Shown piece by piece: positions 1 through 7,339 of a DNA stretch of 14,214 nt. The stretch spans positions 1 through 14,214 of the forward strand of contig JAHIRU010000007.1 in the NCBI GenBank assembly GCA_018818465.1. The letters run 5' to 3'. Made by a program: the position numbers and the translations under genes. This DNA is from Nanobdellota archaeon (GTDB lineage Archaea; Aenigmatarchaeota; Aenigmatarchaeia; QMZP01). The notes under the pieces were generated by a model. It saw only the letters and a program-made list of their open reading frames with translations. It made no database searches and had not been told where the DNA came from. How positions within the stretch are numbered: the stretch's first letter is position 1; each line of letters starts with the position of its first letter.

Positions 1-392
1 ATAGGTTGTTTGGCACCGCATGCCTCACATACAAGGAAAACAAAATCGCCTTCTTGTGCTATTTTTGTGTCAGGTCTACCACACTTTTCGCAAATTACGT
101 ATTGTTTCACATAAGACTCTATTTTTCTATTGACTTGGTCTTCAGGAAAGTTTCCCTGGAATATCATTTTGCTGTCTTTCTCTTCAAAGGATGTAGCAAG
201 CTCCTTTAATAGAAACTTTAAAAAATGCTTTTTATCACGTCTTAATTTGCTTATAACTTCATTGAAATTAATGAAAATTGTCTTTGGACCCTGCTTCAAC
301 AGCTTTGCCTTGGGCATTTCAAACCTCTCACCGCTGCCTTTTTTCTGCGGAACCTTCTTCAATCCACGTGCGAGAAGCTCTTCGTAATTCAT
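1..392 (-). CDS. Translation initiation factor 2 subunit beta (aIF2-beta), 3' end cut off
   Basis: Beta subunit of the heterotrimeric archaeal initiation factor that carries initiator Met-tRNA to the small ribosomal subunit. Translating the minus strand from the ATG at 392 gives 130 open codons to the window edge. The N-terminal helix begins MNYEELLARGLKKVP. The core has the family's FLKFLLKELATSF segment and the FQGNFPEDQVNRKIESYV stretch. A C4 zinc ribbon follows, with CEKCGRPD (Cys101, Cys104) and CEACGA (Cys122, Cys125). Archaeal aIF2-beta proteins are about 135-140 residues, so only a few C-terminal residues should lie outside the window. The gene is divergent from guaB, with 53 bases between the start codons and one palindromic TATA box between them. 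The start is supported by the family N-terminus and by the TATA spacing of about 28 bases. Confidence 0.93.
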   Translation of the reverse strand, partial: MNYEELLARGLKKVPQKKGSGERFEMPKAKLLKQGPKTIFINFNEVISKLRRDKKHFLKFLLKELATSFEEKDSKMIFQGNFPEDQVNRKIESYVKQYVICEKCGRPDTKIAQEGDFVFLVCEACGAKQP

Positions 393-416
393 ATAAACCA
401 TCTTTACATTGATGGG

Positions 417-424
417 TTTATAAA
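417..424. promoter_or_regulatory. Shared palindromic TATA box between aIF2-beta and guaB
   Basis: TTTATAAA reads the same on both strands. Its centre (420.5) is 25.5 bases from the guaB ATG at 446 and 28.5 bases from the aIF2-beta ATG at 392. Archaeal TATA boxes sit about 25-27 bases before the transcription start, so both mRNAs would begin at or near their start codons. No Shine-Dalgarno is visible before either ATG, which agrees with leaderless messages. No second TATA-like box was found in the 53-base gap. Seen: the sequence and spacing. Inferred: use in both directions. Confidence 0.7.
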
Positions 425-445
425 ATTTTTTATCTATGTTAATTC

Positions 446-1915
446 ATGGCTAAAATTATTGGCGATCATATTGGCTCAACTTTTGATGATTTTTTAGTTC
501 TTCCAGGCTTACCTGAAGACACTCTTTCACCAGAATCTGTAAATTTGAGATCAGAGATATGTGGAATAAAGCTTGGTTTGCCATTCTTTACAGCTGCTAT
601 GAGATCTATAACAGGAAAGGAAATGGCGCTTGCAGCTGGCAAAGCTGGCATGATGGCTGTTGCTCCAAGGGGTCTGAGCATAGAAAAGCAGGCTGAAATT
701 GTAAGATATGTTAAAGAGAATGAAATAAAACCTGGTAAAATGGAATCCATAACAGATCCTGTTATTCTTTTTGATAATGAAAAACTTGGTGATGCTACTA
801 AAAAAGCAAGAGAATATGGTCATTCCAACATGCCGGTTGTTACAAAAAAGATGAATTTAGTAGGAATGTTTGTCTATACCCCAAGCAAGCATGATAGAAT
901 GAATGCTGACATAGCAATAACAAAAGTGATGGAATCGTTTAAAGATGAATCAAGTAATCGTGCTTTGGATGTTTTTACTGAAAACATGGATATCGAAGAA
1001 ATGAGAAGAATTTTTGATGAAAAGAAACATAGAATCATACCTGTTATTGATGATATGGAAAGGCTCTCAAAGGTTGTGTTTATGCAAAAGGAAGAATCTT
1101 ACAAAGTGGGAGCTGCTATTGATACGCATCCTGGATGGGAAGAAAGAACTAAAGCATTGACTGATGCAGGTGTTGATATGATTTTTATCGATACATCAGA
1201 CGCCTTGAAATCGTTTGCAATAGAGCTTGTTAAAAAATACAAAGAATTATTTCCTAATGGCCCTCCTATATGCGCAGGAAATGTAGTCACTTCTGAAGCA
1301 TTTGATTATCTTGTAGAAGCAGATGCTGATGCTATAAAAGTAGGCATGGGTCCAGGTTCAATATGCACAACTAACCAGGTTCTTGGTATAGGAGCACCTC
1401 CTCTCTGGGCACTTATTGAAATTTGCAATAGAAGAGATGAATATGCGCAGAGTAACGGAAAGTACGTTCCAGTTATAGTTGATGGTGGAATAGAAAACAC
1501 AGGCAACATGACTGTTGCTATGACACATGCTGATGGCTTAATGGGAGGAAAGCTTTTCGGCAGTTTTGATGAATCTGCTGGAGAGAAGATAAAAAGAAAC
1601 GGTAATATTGTCGGTGTAAAAATATACGGTGAAGCTTCAAGGGAAGCTTTTGAAACCACAGGAGATATGAAAAGGTATTCATTGCCTATAGGCTCTGATT
1701 CTATTGCATCGTTCCAGGGCATTAGCGGTCTTGTTTCCTACAAAGGCAAATTCAAGCCAGGACTTGAAACATTCACAAAAACTTTGAGAGAGGCATTGTT
1801 TCATGCCGGATGCAAAAATCTTAAGGAGTACAGGAAAAGGGCTGTTCTGATAAGACTCTCTGAGAGGGCAAAACAAATAGCAAAACCTCACGGTGTGCAG
1901 GTGGTTGGTGAGTAA
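446..1915 (+). CDS. guaB: Inosine-5'-monophosphate dehydrogenase, divergent form with CBS region
   Basis: NAD-dependent oxidation of IMP to XMP, the committed step to GMP, in the cytoplasm. The 489 residues match the usual full length. The TIM-barrel N-terminal part starts with TFDDFLVLPGL. Residues about 93-215 form the inserted CBS pair. The active-site loop is GMGPGSICTT with the catalytic cysteine at residue 307. PVIVDGGI supplies the IMP-ribose aspartate, and KRYSLP contains the Arg-Tyr dyad of the mobile flap. That dyad and the CBS insert favour IMPDH over GMP reductase. Departures from common bacterial enzymes: Asn-Gln follows the CTT motif where Arg is usual, and FQGISG replaces PEGxEG, giving Gln where bacteria have Glu. 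A TATA box lies 25.5 bases upstream. The stop codon directly abuts the purA start, so the two genes form an operon. Confidence 0.92.
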   Translation: MAKIIGDHIGSTFDDFLVLPGLPEDTLSPESVNLRSEICGIKLGLPFFTAAMRSITGKEMALAAGKAGMMAVAPRGLSIEKQAEIVRYVKENEIKPGKMESITDPVILFDNEKLGDATKKAREYGHSNMPVVTKKMNLVGMFVYTPSKHDRMNADIAITKVMESFKDESSNRALDVFTENMDIEEMRRIFDEKKHRIIPVIDDMERLSKVVFMQKEESYKVGAAIDTHPGWEERTKALTDAGVDMIFIDTSDALKSFAIELVKKYKELFPNGPPICAGNVVTSEAFDYLVEADADAIKVGMGPGSICTTNQVLGIGAPPLWALIEICNRRDEYAQSNGKYVPVIVDGGIENTGNMTVAMTHADGLMGGKLFGSFDESAGEKIKRNGNIVGVKIYGEASREAFETTGDMKRYSLPIGSDSIASFQGISGLVSYKGKFKPGLETFTKTLREALFHAGCKNLKEYRKRAVLIRLSERAKQIAKPHGVQVVGE

Positions 1916-3190
1916 ATGGATAGGGTTGTGTATGGAGGCCAGTTTGGTGATGAAGGAAAGGGCAAAATAGTTGATTATTTTGCAGCTCAAATGGAAAATT
2001 TAGAGGCTGTTGTTAGATATCAAGGCGGGACAAATGCCGGGCACACTTTTTTAGGAAAAGATGGTAGAGCAATAAAATCACACGGAATACCATCAGGCAT
2101 ACTGACACCCGGAATAATGAATTATCTGCTTTCAAAGGTGTATATCAATCCTGTTAAATTGGTTGAAGAAATTAAAAATCTTCATAATGAACATGGCATA
2201 GAAATTACACCAGACAATTTTGGTATAAGTGGAAGGGTAAACATAACATTGCCTTATCATATTGACAGGAACGCTCTAGACGAACACAGAAAGGGAAAAA
2301 GAGTTTCAACGCGCAGGGGCATTGCACAGACAGCTGCTGACAAATATAATTATGATGGAATAAGAATGGCAGATTTTGTGGATGATTATTTTACTGAAAT
2401 ATTAAAAGATGAACTAAAGAGAAACATGTATTTATTGAATAGAGATTTGCCTGAAGATTTCAATCTTTCTGTTCCATTAGATGCCAATGCTTATCTGAAA
2501 TTGCTTAATCCTTCAAGAAAGTTTCTGAAAGATTTTATTGTGGATGAATTTGATTTGAGAAAAAATAAAAAAGGTGATTGGTTATGTGAGGGTGCGCAGG
2601 GATTTCTGCTAGGAATTGACCACGGTCCTCAGGGAAATACTGCCTCCAATCCCCACGAAACACCTTATCCTGTTGATGAAAGAATCATGGTCATGAAAGC
2701 AATTCCTTCAAGGGTTGGTGATGCGCCAAGAATAGGCTTACTACCAGAAGAAATTGCAAAAATTGTCAGTGGCAAAAAGGGTGAAATAGACGCAGAATTT
2801 GGTGCTACAACTGGTTTTAGAAGAGATGTCTGCTATTTTGATGGCGTCGCTGGAAAATATGCCGCAACTATGACAGACCCTGATTTTGTTGTTCTAACAA
2901 AGCTTGATAAAATGAGAGGAGTTCCTTTAAAAATTATAACAGGTTACAATACAGGAAATGGTATTATACATCATGTTCCACAGGAAAGGGCTTTATATGA
3001 AGAATGCTCAAAACATGAACCAGAATTAATGGATCTCCCTATATGTCATGAGGATATTTGCGGTGAAACAGATTGGAAAAAATTATCAGGAGAGTACCAT
3101 GAAGTAGTTAAGATAATAGAAGATGTTTGTGGCTTTAATATAAGATATTTATCAACCGGTGTTAGTAGAAACGATATAATAGAAAGATAG
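1916..3190 (+). CDS. purA: Adenylosuccinate synthetase, divergent
   Basis: Joins IMP and aspartate using GTP to give adenylosuccinate, the first step from IMP to AMP. Residues 11-17 read GDEGKGK, the signature P-loop, with catalytic Asp12; His43 lies in GGTNAGHT. TTGFRRDVCYFDG matches the arginine-rich IMP/aspartate loop (usually TTGRPRRCGWFD). LTKLDKMRG is the guanine-specific TKxD motif, and STGVSR ends the protein like the family's SVGPDR. At 424 residues it is nearer the long bacterial form than the roughly 340-residue short archaeal form. Several signature positions differ from textbook: QFGDEGKGK for QWGDEGKGK, and STRRGIAQTAADK for the usual TGRGIGPAYEDK. The ATG follows the guaB stop with no gap, and GGTGA at 1907-1911 inside the end of guaB is a plausible Shine-Dalgarno. 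The operon therefore encodes both branches leaving IMP. Confidence 0.92.
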   Translation: MDRVVYGGQFGDEGKGKIVDYFAAQMENLEAVVRYQGGTNAGHTFLGKDGRAIKSHGIPSGILTPGIMNYLLSKVYINPVKLVEEIKNLHNEHGIEITPDNFGISGRVNITLPYHIDRNALDEHRKGKRVSTRRGIAQTAADKYNYDGIRMADFVDDYFTEILKDELKRNMYLLNRDLPEDFNLSVPLDANAYLKLLNPSRKFLKDFIVDEFDLRKNKKGDWLCEGAQGFLLGIDHGPQGNTASNPHETPYPVDERIMVMKAIPSRVGDAPRIGLLPEEIAKIVSGKKGEIDAEFGATTGFRRDVCYFDGVAGKYAATMTDPDFVVLTKLDKMRGVPLKIITGYNTGNGIIHHVPQERALYEECSKHEPELMDLPICHEDICGETDWKKLSGEYHEVVKIIEDVCGFNIRYLSTGVSRNDIIER

Positions 3191-3215
3191 TTATCATATC
3201 CCTTAAAATTTAACA

Positions 3216-3223
3216 TTTATATA
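3216..3223 (+). promoter_or_regulatory. Candidate TATA box for the region upstream of ftsZ
   Basis: TTTATATA lies 26 bases after the purA stop. A transcript starting about 25 bases later (near 3245) would run through the hairpins at 3284-3440 and into ftsZ, giving a leader of about 250 bases or a separate small RNA. The call rests on sequence and position only. Confidence 0.4.
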
Positions 3224-3283
3224 CCATAAAACCTAATAATAACTACATTGTTTGCACAGATTTTTAGTATCTAAGAAACAGAT

Positions 3284-3440
3284 GCTCTTTCGATGGGGAT
3301 CGAATAAGCGTTTTTGAACCGAACATTAGTGAATTTGGTTATCCAATTGGGGAATTGGATACAAAGCTAGTTTTATGTATATACTTGGTAAAACATACTT
3401 AAAAACTATTCTGCACTGGGATGTATGTTTTTGAGTATAT
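3284..3440 (+). other. Three tandem hairpins upstream of ftsZ; candidate structured RNA or operator array
   Basis: Three inverted repeats follow one another in a 306-base gene-free stretch. Hairpin 1: TTCGAT (3289-3294), loop GGGG, ATCGAA (3299-3304), with GCT/AGC able to pair outside a 2x2 internal loop. Hairpin 2: TATCCAATT (3340-3348), loop GGGG, AATTGGATA (3353-3361), a perfect 9-bp stem. It can extend by TTTG/CAAA (3334-3337 with 3362-3365) and TTAG/CTAG. Hairpin 3: ATATACTT (3379-3386) with GAGTATAT (3433-3440, one G-U) enclosing AAAACATAC (3390-3398) with GTATGTTTT (3423-3431), 17 pairs around a 24-base loop. I see no tRNA fold, C/D boxes, SRP helix-8 motif or RNase P core. It may be an ftsZ leader, an independent small RNA, or DNA-binding sites. 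Confidence 0.5.
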
Positions 3441-3448
3441 GTTTATAG
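3441..3448 (+). promoter_or_regulatory. Candidate ftsZ-proximal TATA box
   Basis: GTTTATAG would place transcription start near 3471, leaving a leader of about 26 bases that carries the Shine-Dalgarno. It touches the right arm of the third hairpin (3433-3440), so a protein bound to that inverted repeat could block or assist promoter use. It competes with 3216-3223 as the main ftsZ promoter. Confidence 0.4.
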
Positions 3449-3484
3449 GCTATCGGTTTGGATTGGCCTTAAAATAAAAGGGGA

Positions 3485-3491
3485 GAGGTGA
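3485..3491 (+). promoter_or_regulatory. Strong Shine-Dalgarno that fixes the ftsZ start
   Basis: GAGGTGA, which contains AGGTGA complementary to the 16S rRNA 3' end, ends five bases before the ATG at 3497. The in-frame GTG at 3488 lies inside this motif and so is unlikely to be the start codon. Confidence 0.75.
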
Positions 3492-3496
3492 ATCAA

Positions 3497-4693
3497 ATGG
3501 ATTCGATTATTCAAAAAGTGTTTGAAAATGAAATGAGAACCATCGAAGAGCCAACAGTTAGAAACGACAGTTTTGGTGGCTTCTCAAATGAAATACCACC
3601 AGCAACTCCAACAACACATCTAGTGCAGCAATCACCAGTTGAGAACATAGATCAAGCTGTAATGGATGAATTTGGTCTTGACAGTTTGCAGGCTAAAATA
3701 CTTGTTATAGGTGTTGGTGGTGCAGGAAACAATTGCGTAACAAGGCTCACTGAAATGGGTGTAGAAGGAGCAGACACAATAGCAATTAACACTGATGCAA
3801 AACATCTTAGCATCAGCAAGTGTGATAAAAAATTATTGATAGGAAGAGATCTCACTAGAGGTCTTGGCGCAGGAGGATATCCTAATACAGGCAAAAAGGC
3901 TGCAGAAGAATCTGAGAAAGAAATAAAGAAATTGTTAGATGGCTGTGATATGCTTTATCTTGTTTGCGGTCTTGGTGGAGGAACAGGCACAGGTGCAGCA
4001 CCGGTAATAGCAAAATTAGCAAAAGAAATGGGAGCTATTGTAATAGGCTGCGTAACATTGCCTTTCAAAATAGAAGGTGCAAGAATGGGCAAAGCAGAAG
4101 ATGGTTTGTATCAGATGAGACAGATCTGTGATACTGTTATGGTAATAGAAAATGACCGTCTTTTGAAGATAGCAGGCGATTTGCCATTACAAAAAGCTTT
4201 TGGCGTAGCAGACAACCTAATATCAACAATAATAAAAGGTGTAACTGAAACAATCGCAACACCATCCTTGGTTAACTTAGATTACGCAGACGTAAGGACA
4301 ATAATGCATTCTGGTGGTGTAGCAAGCGTTGGATTCGGTGAATCAGATACCAAGAACAAGGCTGAAGAAGCTGTTATGAAAGCTATGGCCAATCCACTTC
4401 TAGAAGTTAACTATGAAGGCGGAACAGGAGCTTTAATCCACATAACAGGTGGTGAGGATCTGAAACTAGATGAAGTTAACCTAGTAGGTGAATACGTATC
4501 AAAACAGCTAGATCCAGAAGCGCAGGTTATTTGGGGTTCTAGAATTGACCCAACATTCAAAGGAAAAATAAGGGTCATTACAATAGTAACTGGAATCAAG
4601 TCCCCTTACATTTTAGGCCCAATAGCAATGGAAGAACAAGCTGGTAGAGAAGATTTTGCAAGAGATTTGGGCATTCCTGTAATAAGCAGATAA
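3497..4693 (+). CDS. ftsZ: Cell division GTPase FtsZ
   Basis: Tubulin-family GTPase that polymerises at mid-cell to form the division ring. From the ATG at 3497 the protein has 398 residues. A tail of about 60 residues rich in Pro, Thr and Gln precedes the core. The first nucleotide-binding loop is GVGGAGNN (72-79), the tubulin signature GGGTGTG is at 160-166, and the synergy (T7) loop NLDYAD at 260-265 supplies the aspartates that complete the partner's GTPase site. The C-terminal domain follows and the protein ends in DLGIPVISR. All catalytic positions are present, so this is a true FtsZ rather than a CetZ or tubulin relative. The gene stands alone, has its own Shine-Dalgarno, and has inverted repeats on both sides. 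I could not decide FtsZ1 versus FtsZ2 from the sequence alone. Confidence 0.95.
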   Translation: MDSIIQKVFENEMRTIEEPTVRNDSFGGFSNEIPPATPTTHLVQQSPVENIDQAVMDEFGLDSLQAKILVIGVGGAGNNCVTRLTEMGVEGADTIAINTDAKHLSISKCDKKLLIGRDLTRGLGAGGYPNTGKKAAEESEKEIKKLLDGCDMLYLVCGLGGGTGTGAAPVIAKLAKEMGAIVIGCVTLPFKIEGARMGKAEDGLYQMRQICDTVMVIENDRLLKIAGDLPLQKAFGVADNLISTIIKGVTETIATPSLVNLDYADVRTIMHSGGVASVGFGESDTKNKAEEAVMKAMANPLLEVNYEGGTGALIHITGGEDLKLDEVNLVGEYVSKQLDPEAQVIWGSRIDPTFKGKIRVITIVTGIKSPYILGPIAMEEQAGREDFARDLGIPVISR

Positions 4694-4707
4694 GGAGTAA
4701 AAAGTGA

Positions 4708-4808
4708 GTGAGGAATGGTTTAGCTATTCCTCACCCTCTCCTCTAAACCCTTTTCAAGAAAGGGTTTAATCCGAAAGGAGTTCATCCTCCAAAGTCGGAC
4801 GAACTTCC
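4708..4808. terminator. Three tandem hairpins between ftsZ and the convergent gene
   Basis: Hairpin A: GTGAGGAAT (4708-4716) pairs perfectly with ATTCCTCAC (4726-4734) and can add G-U and G-C pairs inward. Hairpin B: TAAACCCTTT (4744-4753) pairs perfectly with AAAGGGTTTA (4759-4768) around a 5-base loop. Hairpin C: TCCGA (4770-4774) with TCGGA (4795-4799), enclosing GGAG (4777-4780) with CTCC (4787-4790). The right side of the GGAG arm could instead pair with GAACTTCC at 4801-4808. The elements fill most of the 135-base gap between two convergent stop codons, so an insulating 3' end for both mRNAs is the simplest reading. Archaeal termination mostly needs T-runs rather than hairpins, so an RNA role is also possible. 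Confidence 0.45.
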
Positions 4809-4828
4809 GAAAACTAGTTTTATAATAG

Positions 4829-5620
4829 TTAACCATCGTATGGCTCTGAAAACATAAGTTTGACGAAAGGCCAGACATTACGATCGTTTTTTATTTGGAA
4901 ATAAAGCTTTGATGCATAATCATGAATATATGCATCCATATCATCTTCTTTTTTTCTATTCCTAAAATTTTGAGCCTCTCTTAAATTTTTAGCTTCTCTT
5001 TTATCGGCAAATTCTGAATTATTTTCCTTTAGATAAAAAATGTCACCTAATTTTGAAAATAATTCATCAACAACACCATAATCAATATCCTTTTCAATGT
5101 ATCCTCTTTGTTCCAGTTCTCTACAAAGGTCAGCTCTTCCGTTGAATCCTAATGCTCCGTGAAGAAGCTTGTGCACTAATAATATATCAATCGGATAGTT
5201 GTAAACGATATCAGAATCTAGAAGTTCTTTCAATCTATATCCGTATTTTTCACTTAAAATTAAATTTGCAGCTTCTTTGGTAGGTATAAAACAGTAATGT
5301 TCAAGTATGCTGGCGTTTCTTTTCCTAACACCTAAAATATCTTTTTCAAAAGCAGCTTCATTTATATCAACAGATCCAAAATCTTTTGATTCAGGACCAC
5401 GATCAGCGGATATTTCCATAAACTCTTTCTGCTTATTTGTTAATTGATCATAATCAAGTCTTTTAGCAAAAACACCATTATCAGGCTCATATCCGTATAA
5501 TTTTTCATTAGAATACAAAACCAATCCTTTTTCATCTGCATCTAAGACTACAATTTTACTGTCAACTTCTCCTATTCTGCTTGAAAATTCAACCGCTCTT
5601 GATATCGATTCCTTCAACAT
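4829..5620 (-). CDS. Unknown soluble protein
   Basis: I do not recognise the family. From the ATG at 5620 it has 263 residues, with no signal peptide or membrane segment. The N-terminal third has short alternating hydrophobic stretches (KIVVLDA, GLVLYS) suggesting beta strands. The middle contains LLVHKLLHGALGF, probably a buried helix, and helical segments such as RADLCRELEQRGYIEKD. Residues about 205-230 are highly charged and Arg/Lys/Glu-rich, then the protein ends in FVKLMFSEPYDG. An in-frame GTG at 5629 is an alternative start. The palindromic TTTATAAA at 5653-5660 is 27.5 bases from the GTG, which would suit a leaderless GTG start, while GTGAT before the ATG could be a weak Shine-Dalgarno. 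The gene is transcribed alone and is convergent with ftsZ. Confidence 0.75.
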   Translation of the reverse strand: MLKESISRAVEFSSRIGEVDSKIVVLDADEKGLVLYSNEKLYGYEPDNGVFAKRLDYDQLTNKQKEFMEISADRGPESKDFGSVDINEAAFEKDILGVRKRNASILEHYCFIPTKEAANLILSEKYGYRLKELLDSDIVYNYPIDILLVHKLLHGALGFNGRADLCRELEQRGYIEKDIDYGVVDELFSKLGDIFYLKENNSEFADKREAKNLREAQNFRNRKKEDDMDAYIHDYASKLYFQIKNDRNVWPFVKLMFSEPYDG

Positions 5621-5652
5621 ATTTATCACTAAATAAAAGTAACGAATATATG

Positions 5653-5660
5653 TTTATAAA
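5653..5660 (-). promoter_or_regulatory. TATA box of the unknown gene at 4829-5620
   Basis: Palindromic TTTATAAA placed so that transcription would begin near 5630, directly at or just before the two candidate start codons (GTG 5629, ATG 5620). It lies between this gene and the 3' end of the carbamate kinase gene. Confidence 0.6.
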
Positions 5661-5679
5661 GCTTTATTCGAGCTCAAAA

Positions 5680-6600
5680 TTAGTTCTTTATCATACTACC
5701 GGCTTTTTCTTCTAATGCTTTTTCCAGGTCTTCGAAGAGGCAAATAACGACGCGTTTGCCACCATTTTCTAAAAAATTAATGCTGGCTTCTATCTTTGGT
5801 CCCATTGAACCAGACAAAAAGTGGCCTTCTTTGTAGTATTTTTTGGCTTCTTGGAGAGTGATTGTTCCAAGCTTTTGCTCGTTCTCTTTGCGCCAATTGA
5901 GGTAGAGCGATTTTATGTCAGTAAGTATGATTAAGGTATCAGCACCTATGTTTCGTGCTAAGAGTTCTGACGCTTTGTCCTTGTCTATAACAGCATCAAC
6001 ACCGAGTATCTCTTTCCCTTTTCTGAAAACAGGTATTCCTCCACCACCACATGCGACCACGATAGCGTTTGGAACAGTTCGTTTGATTGTTTCAGCCTCA
6101 ATGATTTCTTTTGGATCAGGCGATGGAACAACACGCCTAAAGCCGCGGAAGGTTTCTTTTACTGTCCAGTCCTTAGGCAATCCATTTTTTGTTTTGTATG
6201 ATGAGCCAACCGGCTTAGTTGGATTCTTGAAAGCATGATCATTTTTATCCACAACAACACGTGTTAAGAAAGTAACAACATCTTTTTTGATCCCATTCTT
6301 GCGTAGCTCGTTTCCTAGAGATTCACATAACATGTAACCCATTAAACCCTGGCTCTCTGCTCCGCAGATGTACATAGGCATTTCAGGAACTTCTTTAGTT
6401 GCATCTTGTTGCATTAGGATAGCGCCAACCTGAGGACCGTTACCATGGGTTATAACAACCTGCCATCCCTTTTTGATTAGCTTGACTATCTCTTTAGAAC
6501 CTTTATTTACATTTTTTATCTGCTCTTCAAAAGTTCCTTTTTGATCCTTTTCTAAGAAAGCGTTTCCGCCTAAAGCAATGACAGCTTTTTTGCCAGTCAT
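5680..6600 (-). CDS. arcC: Carbamate kinase
   Basis: Transfers phosphate from carbamoyl phosphate to ADP, giving ATP, ammonia and CO2, or runs in reverse. Length 306 residues, normal for the family. Motifs in order: ALGGNA near the N-terminus, HGNGPQVG, RRVVPSP, ACGGGGIPV, GVDAVIDKDKAS with the catalytic lysine region, LTDI, and SGSMGPKIEA. All signature segments are intact, so it should be active. No arginine deiminase, ornithine carbamoyltransferase or agmatine pathway gene lies in the window, so the source of carbamoyl phosphate is not shown. It follows the diphthine-ammonia-ligase-like gene by 26 bases on the same strand and is probably the last gene of that operon. No clear Shine-Dalgarno is visible before the ATG at 6600. 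Confidence 0.95.
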   Translation of the reverse strand: MTGKKAVIALGGNAFLEKDQKGTFEEQIKNVNKGSKEIVKLIKKGWQVVITHGNGPQVGAILMQQDATKEVPEMPMYICGAESQGLMGYMLCESLGNELRKNGIKKDVVTFLTRVVVDKNDHAFKNPTKPVGSSYKTKNGLPKDWTVKETFRGFRRVVPSPDPKEIIEAETIKRTVPNAIVVACGGGGIPVFRKGKEILGVDAVIDKDKASELLARNIGADTLIILTDIKSLYLNWRKENEQKLGTITLQEAKKYYKEGHFLSGSMGPKIEASINFLENGGKRVVICLFEDLEKALEEKAGSMIKN

Positions 6601-6626
6601 AATAATAATTAGTCATTGCTTATTAA

Positions 6627-7307
6627 TCATTTGTTTACAAGTTTAGCTTTTTTTATTAAGAATACACCAGAATCATTATCCATTCTTTTTTCGGATTCCA
6701 AAATCTCTATTCTCTTCTTGAAGAAAGGCGCATCAAGAACAGTCGTTTCTATTTCCCCGCCTTCACCCGAAGGGCTTATTTGATATTGTTCTTTTAATTC
6801 CACAAGTTTCTTTATTGCATCTTCATCTATCTCTGTTCCAAGCCAGCTCTCATCTAACTTGTATGCAAAAACACCAGAAACAATAACTTTGAATTTTTTC
6901 TCGACAAGCTCTTTTAGAAGTTTTTCTTGATTGATTTTCCATATAGGATTGATGCATTTCAATTCTAAATCATTGCATATTTTTTGTATTCTTTCTGATT
7001 GGTAGACAGATTCTATTGCGCCTGTAACAATGCCTTCTATTTCATACTTCTCTTTAGCTTCTTCTATCACTTCTTTCAGGTCTTCAAGCTCTTTTTCTTT
7101 TTCTCCTTTTGTTTCTTTTTTTATAAGAGGCAATCCTATAGCTTCTGCTTGAAGATCTGTTATTTCTATATTAGGTGTATGGAACATGTAGCTTTCCTTG
7201 TTTTTTGATATAACAGAAATTAAACAAACCACTTCATCATTCTGCATAGCTTTGAATAAAGCGTATGTAGAATCCTTCCCGCCAGAGAACAATACTCCTA
7301 GCTTCAT
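6627..7307 (-). CDS. Diphthine-ammonia ligase-like PP-loop ATPase (MJ0570 type)
   Basis: Member of the adenine-nucleotide alpha hydrolase group that includes Dph6, which amidates diphthine on elongation factor 2. The 226-residue protein opens with the PP-loop FSGGKDSTYA (residues about 7-16). It continues with GIVTGAI, INPIWKINQEKLLKELVE and the family-specific SGVFAYKLDESWLG. The C-terminal signature GEGGEIETTVLDAPFFKKRI is highly typical. Archaea carry several relatives of Dph6, so the amidation role is likely but not certain; an uncharacterised PP-loop enzyme of the same family is the alternative. The gene follows the NYN-domain gene by 32 bases and precedes arcC by 26. AAGGGG lies just before the ATG but is not a good anti-16S match. 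Confidence 0.85.
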   Translation of the reverse strand: MKLGVLFSGGKDSTYALFKAMQNDEVVCLISVISKNKESYMFHTPNIEITDLQAEAIGLPLIKKETKGEKEKELEDLKEVIEEAKEKYEIEGIVTGAIESVYQSERIQKICNDLELKCINPIWKINQEKLLKELVEKKFKVIVSGVFAYKLDESWLGTEIDEDAIKKLVELKEQYQISPSGEGGEIETTVLDAPFFKKRIEILESEKRMDNDSGVFLIKKAKLVNK

Positions 7308-7339
7308 ACCCCTTGTTTATTGTAACTGCTTAAAAAGTT

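Noticed and set aside
6..387. Plus-strand open frames over the first 390 bases
   Set aside because: They are antisense to aIF2-beta, whose minus-strand translation is clearly conserved.
3245..3480. tRNA, C/D or H/ACA guide RNA, SRP RNA or RNase P RNA before ftsZ
   Set aside because: No cloverleaf, RTGATGA/CTGA boxes, kink-turn, SRP helix-8 loop or RNase P core sequences could be found, so no named RNA class is claimed.
3488..3496. GTG at 3488 as the ftsZ start codon
   Set aside because: It lies inside the Shine-Dalgarno GAGGTGA that is ideally spaced for the ATG at 3497.
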